Positions 36,047 to 47,700 of a stretch of 64,000 nt of DNA are shown piece after piece (within the stretch, counting starts at the first letter, position 1; the number at the start of each line of letters is the position of its first letter). Made by a program: the position numbers and the translations under genes. The notes under the pieces are model-generated. The model was given only the letters and a program-made list of their open reading frames with translations, searched no databases and had not been told where the DNA came from. The stretch comes from Corylus avellana. Taxonomy: Eukaryota > Streptophyta > Magnoliopsida > Fagales > Betulaceae. Location: NCBI RefSeq assembly GCF_901000735.1, contig NC_081551.1, positions 22,286,545 through 22,350,544 on the forward strand, in the 5' to 3' direction.

Positions 36047-37370
36047 TTAATAAAAAGCCATCCAAATAGCAAAATAGTTATTACATTTCAAAAGCATATT
36101 TGGAGGCTGAGTATGAAATTGATTATGCGATCAACTGCATCATCAAGTACCATTTTATATGTTTGTTTACTATCGATTTATGCATCTTCGAAAGCTTGGA
36201 TTTAAGAGATGATCATGAACTTGGAGATGGACTTAACAGTTATCCTCTTATTAGGATATTAATTTTTAATTATATTATATATTAAATTTATAAAATATAA
36301 ACTTTATAACTAAAAACAGTTATTTAGAGTTTAGATTATAAAAATTCCGCGGTGAATTGAACTAAAAAAAATTGGAATGTCTTCATCCTCTGGCAAATCT
36401 CCCGGTTTGGCCCACATTCATGGTTGTAAAATTGGAGTTGGAGCACATTCAGCCCAGATATAGAAGGCCCAACTGGAGTGATTTCAAGAACCAAAGCCCC
36501 GTTTTGATCATTGTTCTACTGCTTCTATAGCTATTTTTTTGGGGGTTTTCAATCTCTCTCTCTGTTTTCCGATTTTCAAAGTTGAATGTTGCACGGATTT
36601 GAAATGTTCTTTTGTGCACAGGATTCAAATCCAATGCCATTGAGAGCTTAACGATCAGCTTGAAGGTTTCCATTCTGAAAGGTTTTCATTACCTATTAAA
36701 CAGGTCAGAATTATTGTTTGCATGTGTGCGTGCGCACGCATATATGCTCGTATCGCTTGTTGGACTTAAGGAGTTTGCTTCTGGATATGCGTAATTTAGG
36801 AATTGCTTATAGGCTGAGCTATAATTAGGTCTCTGATGTACGTTAATATGTATTTATTATTATTATTATTATTATTATTTTGTTGAAGTTGGAAGTCAAT
36901 TTTATTGTTAACTCTCTATTTTTTGATCTAGTTCTTTTGATGTCAATTTGTTGTGGTTTTCCTCTGATGTTTGGTTTCGGTGCATACTGAAGACATGGCG
37001 GTGTTGCAATGGAAAACCTTGAATATCATGTATTCGAGCTGAACTGAGTTTAGGAAAAAAAAAAAAAAAAAAGAAAGAAAGAAAGAAAGAAAAGAAAAGA
37101 AAAGAAAAAGAGATGTAAATTATTGAATTTCGAACATAAATCTGATTTTATTTAAACTGCAAGATGAACTTTTAAATTTCAATATAATTTGTAACCAATT
37201 CAACCTTTTGTGTCAGCAAGTTTTACCGTTTAGCGTTGCCAAAGAAGTAGAAAAGATCCATTAGTTGAAATTATTGTTTAAAACTCCACTATCAATGACT
37301 TTCTGGTTATAACAAGAGTCATTTTTGCAGACATAACAAGTATACGAGTCATTGTAGGTAGAAGTTCTCA
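36047..37370. other. Spacer and former leader of the ERDJ2 pseudogene
   Basis: Contains GGCCCA boxes (36410-36416 and 36467-36473 areas), TTA repeats (36853-36880) and GAAA repeats (37073-37107). A former promoter and untranslated exon of the downstream J-domain gene may lie around 36400-36900, by inference. Confidence 0.35.
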
Positions 37371-38280
37371 GTGGCTGCCTCAGAGGAGAATAGTGCTTTG
37401 TTCCCGATTTTCATTTTGACAATAATGCCCCTGCCACTGATACCTTATACAATTCTGAAGTTATGCCAAGCCGCCTCAAAGAAAACAAAGAGCATACACT
37501 GCCACTGCTCTGATTGCACTCGTTCAGGGAAGTACCGCAAATCGATATTTAAGCGGGTGAGTTCCTTCATTATCCCTTTGATGTATCTTCAATTTCATAT
37601 TACATACCAAGTGTCGTTATTTGACCTAACCATGGAGTCTATTCTGGAATCATGCAGATTTCGCATTTCTTGACTTATAGCAACTTGACTCTGATATTGC
37701 TTTGGGTCGTCGTGATTGTCCTGGTCTATTACATAAAAAATATGAGCCGCGAGGTAAATAGTTTAATCAAAATTTGAGCAATTGTTAGTGGCCATGTGAC
37801 AATTGTATCCTGTTATGATTTATTCAATTCCATGCTGCTACTTTCTAGTGAATCAGGACTTCTTATAGGAACTCATAACAATTTGCTTTGAATGCTATAT
37901 GTTGCATTTCGCTGACATTCCTTTTTCTTTTTGGAATTTGTGACCAGATTCAAGTTTTTGAGCCATTTAGTATTCTTGGATTGGAACCCGGAGCGTCAGA
38001 TTCAGAAATAAGGAAAGCATATAGAAGACTATCTATTCAATACCATCCTGATAAAAATCCAGATCCATGTTGAAGGTGTTTCAGTTCTTCAGTTTATATG
38101 TTTCATTTTCAGACCTTTGTATCAGTCAGGAAGATGTATATATATATATATATATATACCCATCCAAGCAACAGCTTGGAACACATCACAAATACTCCAT
38201 GGCAGTGGTGATGCCAGGCTGTTCAAGGCCATGCCCCACTCGCTCATCAATTGATGATATTCTAGCATCTATGAGAACTG

Positions 38281-38551
38281 ACTCAAGTATTGCTTCCTCC
38301 TCCTCCTCCTCCTCCTCCTCCTCCTCCTCTCTCTCTCTCTCTCTCTCTCTCCAGTAGCTTTGAGAAAACCAACCACCACCTCTGAAAAACCCCAACCCCA
38401 CCGCCACCACCCAAGCTGAACCCCAGCTACCACCATCGTGTTCACACACGAAGATTGAGAAAATCCCTTTTTCCCCATTCTTAGTGATAGACAAAGAAAG
38501 AGACAATTCTCACATCTCCCAATGTGTGTGTGTGAGAGAGAGAGAGAGAGG
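38281..38551. repeat. TCC, TC and GA microsatellites inside the ERDJ2 pseudogene
   Basis: (TCC)n at about 38296-38328 changes directly into (TC)n to about 38352; a separate (TG)n-(AG)n run lies at 38524-38550. These occupy the stretch where ERDJ2 exons should be. Confidence 0.8.
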
Positions 38552-40346
38552 TTGAACTTACCGGTGGAGGAGCAGCAGCGGAACCTACGACAGTGTTTGG
38601 CCTAGGCAGCGGCGGTCCTGGGTGGTGTTTGGCCTGGTCAGTGGTGGTGGTGGTGGTGGTTTTTCTTCTAGCACACTAGATGAATAACAGTGCTATTCAT
38701 TGTAGTAGTTAAGGTAGAATAGCTAATGTGAAGTTATTCTGTTGGAGCTAAAAAAAAGAGTAAAAATAGCTAAATGTAGCTAATATCTCTCTTTTAGCTA
38801 AGTTGCCGGAGATGCTCTTAGCAATTAGTTTGCATTTCTATGGATTTTTGGTAAATTCTTATAGGCTTGTTACTGCTTTCTGTTCTGTTCAGACAGAATT
38901 GTTGATTCAGGCTCAATTAACTCGTGAATCAGCAGCATTGCCTTCATCATTGCAAGGTGATTTCAGACGGGTGCTAGAACTTGCACCTTGCCTTCTTGAA
39001 GAATTAATGAAGGTGATTAGGTCCTCTTTTACATTCTTCAAGAAGACTTCCGTAATCATTGCTAATTGTGTTTACCACTGTGAGGTCTCAGCCTGTAAGC
39101 ATGTGTTGTTGTCTCTTAAACAATTAAATCTTTTGGAATGCTGCTTTGTTAGAATTGGTTGTCATAATTGTTAAGGAAGTCAAATGGCTCAATCGGCAAC
39201 AGTTTTTTGACAAATAACTCAAAACATAAAACACTCACAAATATTTTAAAGAAGGTGAACACATAACTTCTGTTGAGCTATACATGTATGAATAATGGAG
39301 TTTCTGAGGGAAATTATGCAGGTTTCGATTCTTAGATGCATTCTGAGGTGTCTTTTGTAGGATGTATTCTTGTACATTATCTCTCAACAGTTTAGTAGAA
39401 CTACCTAGAACAGAATATGGGTGGCACTTTTTTTTTTTTTTTCCCCCATAACTCTTTCATTTGCAGTCCGAGTTTATATTTGGTGTAATGAAAGGAATCT
39501 ATTAGCATGTTTTCTGAGATATACTCTCTATAACAGAAAATAGAATTCCAATTTTTCCCCCTTATCTGTTGTTGGGTTAGGGCCGGGGTTTGAGGGGTAG
39601 GTTCTGGAAAACTTATTGTAGAGTGATGGAAGTATCATAGAAGGATGTACGAAGTTAGCGGTTCCCCGCAAACTTTATGTTGAGTTTTATAATTGATTTA
39701 GCTCTCAAGCAGGACTTTCTGAAATAGCTACGTACAGATTGTTAGATAAGTAAACAAAGTGTGGGATCTCCTGGGTGAACGGATGAACAAGTATTATAGA
39801 GGTATGTGAAGAATGTGAACTTCAAAAGGTGATTCACATATCACAGGCCAGTTAGTGGATGTGAATAAATGGATCTGAAACAGAAAACTAGAGTGATTGA
39901 ATCAAAAGATGCAGGTTTTCATGAAAGACAGCACATCAGTTGTACAGGTTTGGCATAGGATTCTTCGTAAGCAGGTTTCAGTTTACTAGCTTTGTGGAAT
40001 AATTGATGTTCTACTTGCTTCTATCTTTGGCACTCGGTCACTTACTCAAATTCCATTGCTAGCATTCGTGAAGAGGCAGTTACTCTATATGATTATATTT
40101 ATTTTGCCATTTTAGGAAGGGGAGGTTGTATTTTTCTACTATTACCAATCTCTTATTATCTGTGCAGATGGCAGTTATACCACGCAACACTCAGGGGCAT
40201 GGATGGCTGAGGCCTGCAATAGGGGTAGTCGAGCTTTCTCAATGTGTCATTCAAGTGAGATGTGCTTTGAGGACATCTTTTATAAAAAAAAAAAGACTTA
40301 TTACAGTAACATGCGCTTTAATGACTTTATTCTTATCTTTATGACT

Positions 40347-40618
40347 AATTACGGAGTTTTTTCTGTAATTAGTCTTGAGGACCTTGTTCATTTCTTTTTG
40401 TAGACCTTGTTCATTTCTTTTTGTACACTCTCTTCACTTGGACGACAGGCTGGCTTGCTTCCTTAGAGATGAATTTCCCTTATTTTCTTTTTATGTTCTC
40501 TTCTTATTTCTCCTCCTCTTAGTTGCTCTCTTGTATATTTCTTGTGTACTTGAGTTGTGCCCATCTGCGCTCTTCTAATGCATTATTACTTATCAAAAAA
40601 AATTACGGAGTTTTTCTG
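40347..40618 (+). mobile_element. 5'-truncated LINE tail with 18-19-bp target duplication
   Basis: Flanks aattacggagttttttctg (40347-40365) and aattacggagtttttctg (40601-40618) differ by one T. Between them lie about 235 bases of LINE 3' end: cttgtatatttcttgtgtac, then tctgcgctct, and the terminus ttacttatcaaaaaaa. A 28-bp segment (accttgttcatttctttttgta) is duplicated at its 5' end (40380-40427). Lies in an intron of the ERDJ2 pseudogene. Confidence 0.85.
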
Positions 40619-41726
40619 GAGTTCTTGGCTAGGCAGGGACTATATACGACTTTCTTAGCTTGTTTATATTATGTAGAAGACAGTAGCTAATAGATTGTAT
40701 ACTAATATCCTGAATAATGCAAATCATTCTCAACATGCTTTATTTTCTTCTACTCCAATTCTCACATTATTTTTCTTGGTATATTCCCAATAACTTTCGT
40801 GTTGCATTTGAATTTCAGTATATAATACTTTCTGAGTTCCTAGTTGCAAACCTTTTGAAGATTTGCTGGTGGGCTAGCAGGCCGAGCAGCTTCTCATTCT
40901 GTTAGTTTGTCTCAGGCATGAATATGCTGTGATTTTTCTCTTGTTTGTAGTCCTCCCTGTGTCTTTTTTAGTGTACTTGACAATTTTTCCTTCAGAAATT
41001 TGAAGCAAGTTCCAATTTATTTTTATCTGTTTATTGCTTGGCAAAGCTCATTGCGGTTTGGGTATTTGCATTTTTTGTTTTAGTGGTTCTACATACCTGA
41101 CATTTAGTTTCTCAACAACTTTATGCTCAATTTCATAGGAATATATCTGTCATTTTGTGTTGCAAAGAACTTTTGTTTTGTTAGTAAGTCATTTATTTAG
41201 ATGGCTGCTTCCTGTTAACATTTCCATGTTCAGGGTTAATCTATTTTGTGTTCCTTTGTTCTTTTCCTAGTTCCTACTCACAGTAGGATTCTTTTGTTGC
41301 GTTACCTGTGATGCATGCTGTTCCTCTCAGTGCGATGAAGGGAACTGGAGGATCTTCTGAAGGCATTGCAACCTTTCTGCAGCTGCTGCATTTCAGTGAG
41401 GCCATTGTCAAAAAGATAGCTCGTACAGTAAGTAGATAAAATCTTTCTCTCTGGTTTGCGTCATGCAGGAATCCATTGTTAATCTGCCTCTTGCCTAGCT
41501 TTGACGGCAGAGCCACAGCATTTGTTTTTGATGGCTGCCCTTTTTATCTGGAAATGTGCTATAATTTGAGAACCTGCAGTGCCCGATTTCCCAATGACTT
41601 TAGCTATTATACTTATCTTATTTTCTACTTGATTAAAATCAAAATTTCTGAACAATGGATAAAAAGCTGTACCCGCATTTTTGTTCCAGTTGCATAGGAT
41701 AGAGTTTTCCTTTAAACTAGGTTTTA

Positions 41727-41908
41727 GGAATTTCCTTCAACCTAGTCTATAAAAGTGACATGTGTTCCTTAAACATGTAAAAAACACATGTTTTTTTAAT
41801 AGCAGGGATAAAGTTAGAATAAATTTTATTAAAAACTCATCTACATCTCACATGTTATTAAAAAAATGGACACATATCATTTTTATAGATTAGGTTGAAG
41901 GAAATTCC
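41727..41908. mobile_element. MITE family A, copy 2
   Basis: Terminal arms ggaatttccttcaacctagt and its reverse complement (about 41889-41908), continuing into tctataaaagtgacatgtgt. It is the same family as the element at 6078-6250 but in the opposite orientation. Non-coding; in an intron of the ERDJ2 pseudogene. Confidence 0.7.
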
Positions 41909-42039
41909 TTCATCCTAGTTTGGAGGAAAACTTTGTCCGGTTGCATATTTCACTTGTGGTTTCTTCTATGTTTTGTGTATTTTCTTTTTATCATGTATTA
42001 AAATCATATAGGTTTTCTAAACCTATCTAATAAGTATTC

Positions 42040-42150
42040 AAAAAATTTTTTTTGATCAATAATCAACACATATCATTAAAAGCGTAAGGTGCCTTTAAAT
42101 ATACAGGAAGTATACAAAAGGCCTAATTAAGAGCAAAAAGAACAAGGAAA
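42040..42150 (-). mobile_element. Short antisense LINE 3' end
   Basis: The reverse strand reads ttttgtatacttcctgtata, then cgcttttaatgatat and ttgatcaaaaaaaa, the LINE 3' end seen elsewhere in the window. Only about 110 bases remain. Confidence 0.6.
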
Positions 42151-43171
42151 ATTAATTGTTGAGTAGCACATATCTGATGAAATTTTGGAATGACTTTTGC
42201 TTTAACACAAGCCTGTTAATGACCAAAAATCAGTGTTGATTGAATTCTGTCCGGGTGTTGAATACATCCTGTGATCCCCCTCCCAAGATTTCCCCTTGTT
42301 ACATTCTTTTTGATATTTTTAAAACATTTTTATTCTTCATTTGCAGAAGGTGAGAACGTTTCAGGACCTTCAGGACATGAGCTTGCAAGAACGTGCTGAA
42401 CTGCTTGCTCAGGTAGCCGGGTTCTCTCCTGACTGTGTACAAGATGTTGAGATGGTGCTGGAAACGATGCCTTCTATAACAATTGAAGTTACATGCGAGA
42501 CTGAAGGTGAACAGGGTATACAAGAGGGTGACATTGTCACGATCCATGCTTGGGTAACACTCAAACGTGGTAATGGCCTGATAGGTGCCCTCCCCCATGA
42601 CCCAATATTACCCATTTCATAGGGAAGAGAACTACTGGTTTATGCTTGCAGATCCTGTTTCAAATAATGTGTGGTTTTCTCAAAAGGTTAGTTTTATGGA
42701 TGAAGCTGCAGCTATAACTGCTGCTTCAAAGTCAATTGAGGAGACTATGGAGGGATCAGGAGCAAATGTAACGGAGACCAGTGTGGCAGTGAAAGAGGCA
42801 GTTGAGAAGGTGAAGGGTGGGTCTAGACTGGTGATGGGCGAGTTCCAGGCTCCAGCAGAAGGAAATTACAATTTGACTTGTTACTGCTTGTGTGACGCTT
42901 GGACAGGCTGCGACAGAAAGACAAACTTGAAAGTAAAAGTTTTGAGACGGACTAGGGCTGGCACCCGAGGTGGCCTTGTCGCAGAAGAGGGACCCGTTAA
43001 GGAGAATGGGGTTGAAAAGAGGAAGAGGAGAATGACGAAGAGGAATATGATGATTATGAGAGTGAGTACAGTGAGGATGAGGCAGATGAACAAGATGCTA
43101 AGAAGAAAGGACCTGCTGCCAATGGCACTCTCAATAAACAGGGCTCGTGTTCAGAAGGTTCGGGCACATGA

Positions 43172-44766
43172 GGAGTGACGCGCAATTCTGTTTTATTAAT
43201 GATGAAACAATAAACATTTTGAGCCCACTTTGATCTTTTGAAGAACTTAACAACAATAACAGTGAGTCATTTATTTTGCCTTTTGTTTAACTTGGCGAAG
43301 CTTCATATAATCTTATTTGATATTTGAACAAACTCATAGCAAGCCTGTTTCCCTCCAAGCAATCCAAGCAAACCAAGCATAAACGATTGGGATGGCCGTA
43401 ATTATAAACCTGAAATGATACCACAAATCAAATGATGTACAAAGCGGAATGTCCATTTAAGTGATTTAAGATTGGCCGTTTTTTCTTCACCTCTTTAGTC
43501 TTTACCGGCTGGCAGTGAAACCGATAAAACGAGAGATTCATGGAATCTCAGCCATCTGAACTCGTTTTGGTATTGCCAACGCTTAAATAAAGCAAGAATC
43601 TGAAACTAATATATATATATAAAAGATCCTCTCACCCTTCTGAAAGTACAAAGACTCCGGCCACCTTCAACTACTTCTTAATGTATTAATCCGGTAGCTT
43701 TAAACCTCTGTCTATCAGCATTGCTATAAAAACAACTATTTTTTTTTTCCTGAAACCAGCATTGCTTTAACAACTTGGTTTGCAGTGATGTGACTTTTGG
43801 GTTTTGGCTTAACAAGCCATTTCTTCTATATTTACACGTCACAATTTTTTTTTTTTTTGGGGGTCTTAGTTGTTTGTCTTAATAAAAAGATGAGATGAGA
43901 CAGTAATCAGAGTCGGACGTAATATGTGATAAGGGGGCACAACACAAATCGGGGATTGAAATGCTTTTTCTGTTTGTATTACTATTAATATCAACACCAA
44001 ATAGTTTTGTCTGTCTGTCTGTAACTAAATCAGATAGACAACTCACTTGCAAAAAAAAAAAAAAAAAAAAAGACAACTCATTTAAAGAAATTCATTTTCT
44101 TCTGATTAACGGTTTCGCGCTGTTCGTATTCCGGGGGTGCGAAATTCCAAATTGATCGACTAGATTAGGGTCTGGGGCTTGGTATCCCTTCCGGACTCGG
44201 GATTGAGCCCTGAAAGCTTCTTTGCCCTGGAATTCTGGGACTGTCAAGGCTCAGATATCGGAATTTAGGGCTTCCGGGCGACAACCGCCTGGTAATTCTT
44301 ATTTATTTTTACTTGTGTTTCAATTATGTACTATAACTTGTTCTATACATTCAGATGAAAGAAAGCTTGACCCATCACTGTGTAACGGCATATCTTTTCC
44401 TTTCCTCTATAGATGTAGATATGGATATACGTGTGTGTGTGTGTTCGTGGTTGTGGATTTATTTATGAGAAACTACTCCAATACGACAAATGCAATGGAA
44501 CTTTTGAGTGGGTTCTAAGACTTTGTGGTTGTGGAATCATTAATGACTGCTACTACTACTACTACTACCATAGTTGTAGACGAACATGCAATGGAACTTT
44601 GAAAGAGGTTGTGTCTTTCTCTTTTGTTTCTTGGGTTTTTCACTTTCTTCAAATTTGTTTGGGATTTGATTCTTCTTCATCAGGACCTTGGGCTGTGATC
44701 TGATCGTGGGACTGGCCAATGAGCAATTCACAATGAATGAGATTGGGTGGGATCCCTGTCCATGGG
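43172..44766. other. ERDJ2 3' flank and FAB1 leader region
   Basis: After the pseudogene the sequence is AT-rich to about 44100. A plausible FAB1 5' UTR exon lies at about 44100-44291 (ending cgcctg/gtaatt) and its intron would end at catcag (44682), so the second leader segment runs 44683-44766. An in-frame ATG at 44737 would add ten residues to FAB1. A (TAC)n run sits near 44550-44570. Confidence 0.45.
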
Positions 44767-47700
44767 ATGGGCACCCCTGACAACAAACTGTCGGAGCTAG
44801 TTGACATCTTCAAGTCCTGGATCCCTCGCAGGACCCACTCACCCAATGTGTCCAGGGACTTCTGGATGCCCGATCATAGCTGTAGGGTATGCTACGACTG
44901 TGACTCCCAGTTCACCATTTTTAACCGCAGGCATCATTGTCGACTCTGTGGCCGAGTTTTCTGTGCCAAGTGCACAGCCAACTCGCTTCCTGCCCCATCC
45001 AATGACCCAAGGATTGGTAGTGAAGATTGGGAAAGGATCAGGGTGTGTAACTATTGCTTCAAGCAGTGGGAGGAGGGGATAGAACCACCTGATAATGGCA
45101 CCAATGCACCCACCCCTGGTCTCAGTCCCTCGCCATCTGCAACAAGCTTGGCCAGTACCAAGTCCAGTTGCACCTGTCATAGTAGCTGCAGCACTGTTGG
45201 TTCTACTCCTTACTCTACTGGCCCTTATCAGCGAGTGCCATATACTTCTGCTGTTAGCCCTAGTCAGTCTGTCCATGTGGATCCAGTTATGGTTGAGCAG
45301 AACAATATAATATCCGGGAAGAGCAGAAATCCTAGCTCTGCTGTAGTAGCTTCATCTCCTAACCGATTTGGTTTTTGCATGAACAGGTATCTATTGCCTT
45401 GCAATTGGTTGATATTAATAGTGCAATTGAAGAGTTCTCATCAGCTTCTTCTAATGTTGCACTTATGATTATGCTTCCGTTACTTTTAAGCATGATTATT
45501 GAATGTCATGTTCTGATGCTTCCTTGATGCTGTTCCATTCTTAATCCATTATGTTATTTCTTGCATACCCATCCCCACCAGGAGCGATGATGAGGATGAT
45601 GACTATAGTGTTTATCGGTCAGATTCAGAATCAAGACACTTCTCTCAGGGCTATGAATATTATAGCACAGTTAACATTGATGAAATTGACCATGTCTATG
45701 GACCTCATAATGTGCCTCCTAATGAAGATAACATCGACTTGAACAGTGTGAGTTCTTCACTGTTACCTGAGAACTTTGACACAAAGGATTTGGAGGGGAT
45801 TAGGGAACTTGGGAAAGAAGCAGATGAACATGATAACTGTGATAGCTGTGAAGCTCCATGTGACACTGAGGGTCTGGATGCTGAACCTGTGGATTTTGAG
45901 AACAATGGGCTACTCTGGCTCCCTCCAGAGCCAGAGGATGAGGAGGATGAGAAGGAGGCTGTTCTATTTGATGATGATGACGATGAGGGTGCGACAGGAG
46001 ATTGGGGATATCTACGCTCTTCAAGCAGCTTTGATAGTGGGGAGTATCGTAGTAGGGAAAAGTCAAGTGAGGAGCACAGGAAAGCCATGAAAAATGTGGT
46101 GGAAGGTCATTTTAGAGCTTTGATATCTCAACTTTTGCAGGTTGAAAACCTACCTGTGGGTGATGAACATGACACAGAGAGTTGGTTGGATATAATTACA
46201 TCTTTGTCCTGGGAAGCTGCCACACTTCTTAAGCCTGATACAAGCAAGGGAGGAGGAATGGATCCTGGTGGATATGTAAAGGTTAAATGCATAGCTTGTG
46301 GGCGTTGCAGTGAGAGGTAATAAATAGATCAAGGATGTTTATAATTCTACCTCTATCAATGAAACTTACTTTAAATCCTTTTGGCTTGCTTCTTTTGGGA
46401 AACCATGTCCAAAATCATAAATTAATCTTGAGCATGTCGCAATGATAGTCCTGTCTTTACTTACCTAAAAAAAATGATAACCCTACAAATTATTTTTCAT
46501 GTTCTTGGTAGATTGACGTCTTCTATATAGTAGAAGACATTATTGAGAAAATGGAACATCATTTGGAGGGTTGGAAGAGGTTTTATCTTTAAAAAAAAAA
46601 CACTCCTTTTAATTTACCAACATATTATTTATCTCTCTTCCCTATTCCGGTAAGTGTGGCTAATAGACTTGAAAAACTTCAGAGGGATTTTCTATGGGGT
46701 GGACTTGGCAATGAGTTTAAGTTCCATTTAGCGAAGTGGTCGAAAATTTGTACTATGATAAAATCAGGATGATTGGGGGTAAAAAAATTTGATTAAGTTT
46801 AACTGAGTTATTTTGGGTAAGTGCTTGTGGTAGTATGCTATGGAGAGGGAGGCTTTGTGGAGATTGGTGGTGGATACTAAGTATGATAGTTTGAGGGAAG
46901 GTTGGTGTTCTAAGGAGGTTGCGGGGCTTTTTGGCCTAGGAGTGTGGAAATGTAAGGAGCAGGTGGGACGTTTTTTCTAAATTTGTTAGGTATGAGGTGG
47001 GAGATGGTTCAAAGGTAAGGTTTTGACATGATTTATGGTGTGGAAAATAGCCCTTGAAGTTTTCTTATATGGAATTAGTTAGTATTGCACCTTGTAAGGA
47101 TGCATGGTGGTGGATCATATGCAGTTATGAATTGGAAATATTCATTGGAATATATTCTTACAAGACCAGTGCATGATTGGGAGGTGGAAGTGGTCTCTTC
47201 TTTCTTTGAGTTGTATTCTCAAAGAGTAAGGCAGGGAGGTGAGGCTAGAATTTGTTGGATCATTTCCAAAACGGACAATTTTGAAGTGAAGTTTTACTAT
47301 CATGTATTATCCATTCTCTTAAGTTCCTTTTTTCCTTGGAAGAGTATTTGTTAAGTTCAGGCTCATTCAAGAGTGGCATTCTTTGCATGGACAATGACTT
47401 TAGGAAAAATCTTGACTTTGGATAGCTTAAGAAAGAGGAGCGTTATTGTGGTGGATTGGTGTTGTATTGTATATGCATGAAAAGTGTGAAATCTATTGAT
47501 CACCTCTTTCTTCATTGTGAGATTACAAGAGAATTATGGAGTTTGTTGTTCCATTTGTTTGGTATTGTTTGGGTTATGCCTAGAAGGGTGAGAGAGATGT
47601 TGGTGAGTTAGAGAGGACAAACGGAAACCGTAATGCTCTAAAAGTGTGGAGGTTGGCTCCTTTGTGTTTAACATTGGTGCATTTTGAGAGAGCAAAATGC

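Larger units (their letters stand above)
37371..43171 (+). pseudogene. ERDJ2/Sec63-type J-domain protein, degraded copy
   Basis: Recognisable as plant ERdj2, the ER-membrane Sec63 homologue that presents its J domain to BiP during translocation. Surviving pieces: 37371-37556 (N-terminus, [14 protein letters not shown]), 37658-37753 (membrane segment), 37948-38068 (J domain to [10 protein letters not shown] with HPD), 38893-39012, 40168-40254, 41317-41427, and 42347-43171 (Sec63 and acidic C-terminus). Lesions: the initiator is GTG where the family has ATG; the J-domain exon runs into a stop at 38071-38073; the exons for the rest of the J domain, the following membrane segment and about 100 further residues are absent between 38068 and 38893; the exon at 41317 has no AG acceptor; a one-base shift occurs near 42600 and another near 43014. 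Introns persist, so it is a decayed duplicate or dying gene, not a processed copy. Confidence 0.85.

Noticed and set aside
38186..38506. Minus-strand frame of 106 codons inside the ERDJ2 pseudogene
   Set aside because: Mostly the translation of TCC and TC repeats (Glu/Arg runs); the short non-repeat tail matches nothing I know.
44737..44766. Upstream in-frame ATG as FAB1 start (adds MRLGGIPVHG)
   Set aside because: The FAB1 family begins at MGTPDxKLSEL; the extra residues look like translated leader. It remains possible as an alternative start.
45705..46088. Minus-strand 127-codon frame opposite FAB1 exon 2
   Set aside because: Antisense shadow of the acidic FAB1 linker (GAT/GAG runs give Ser/Pro-rich antisense).
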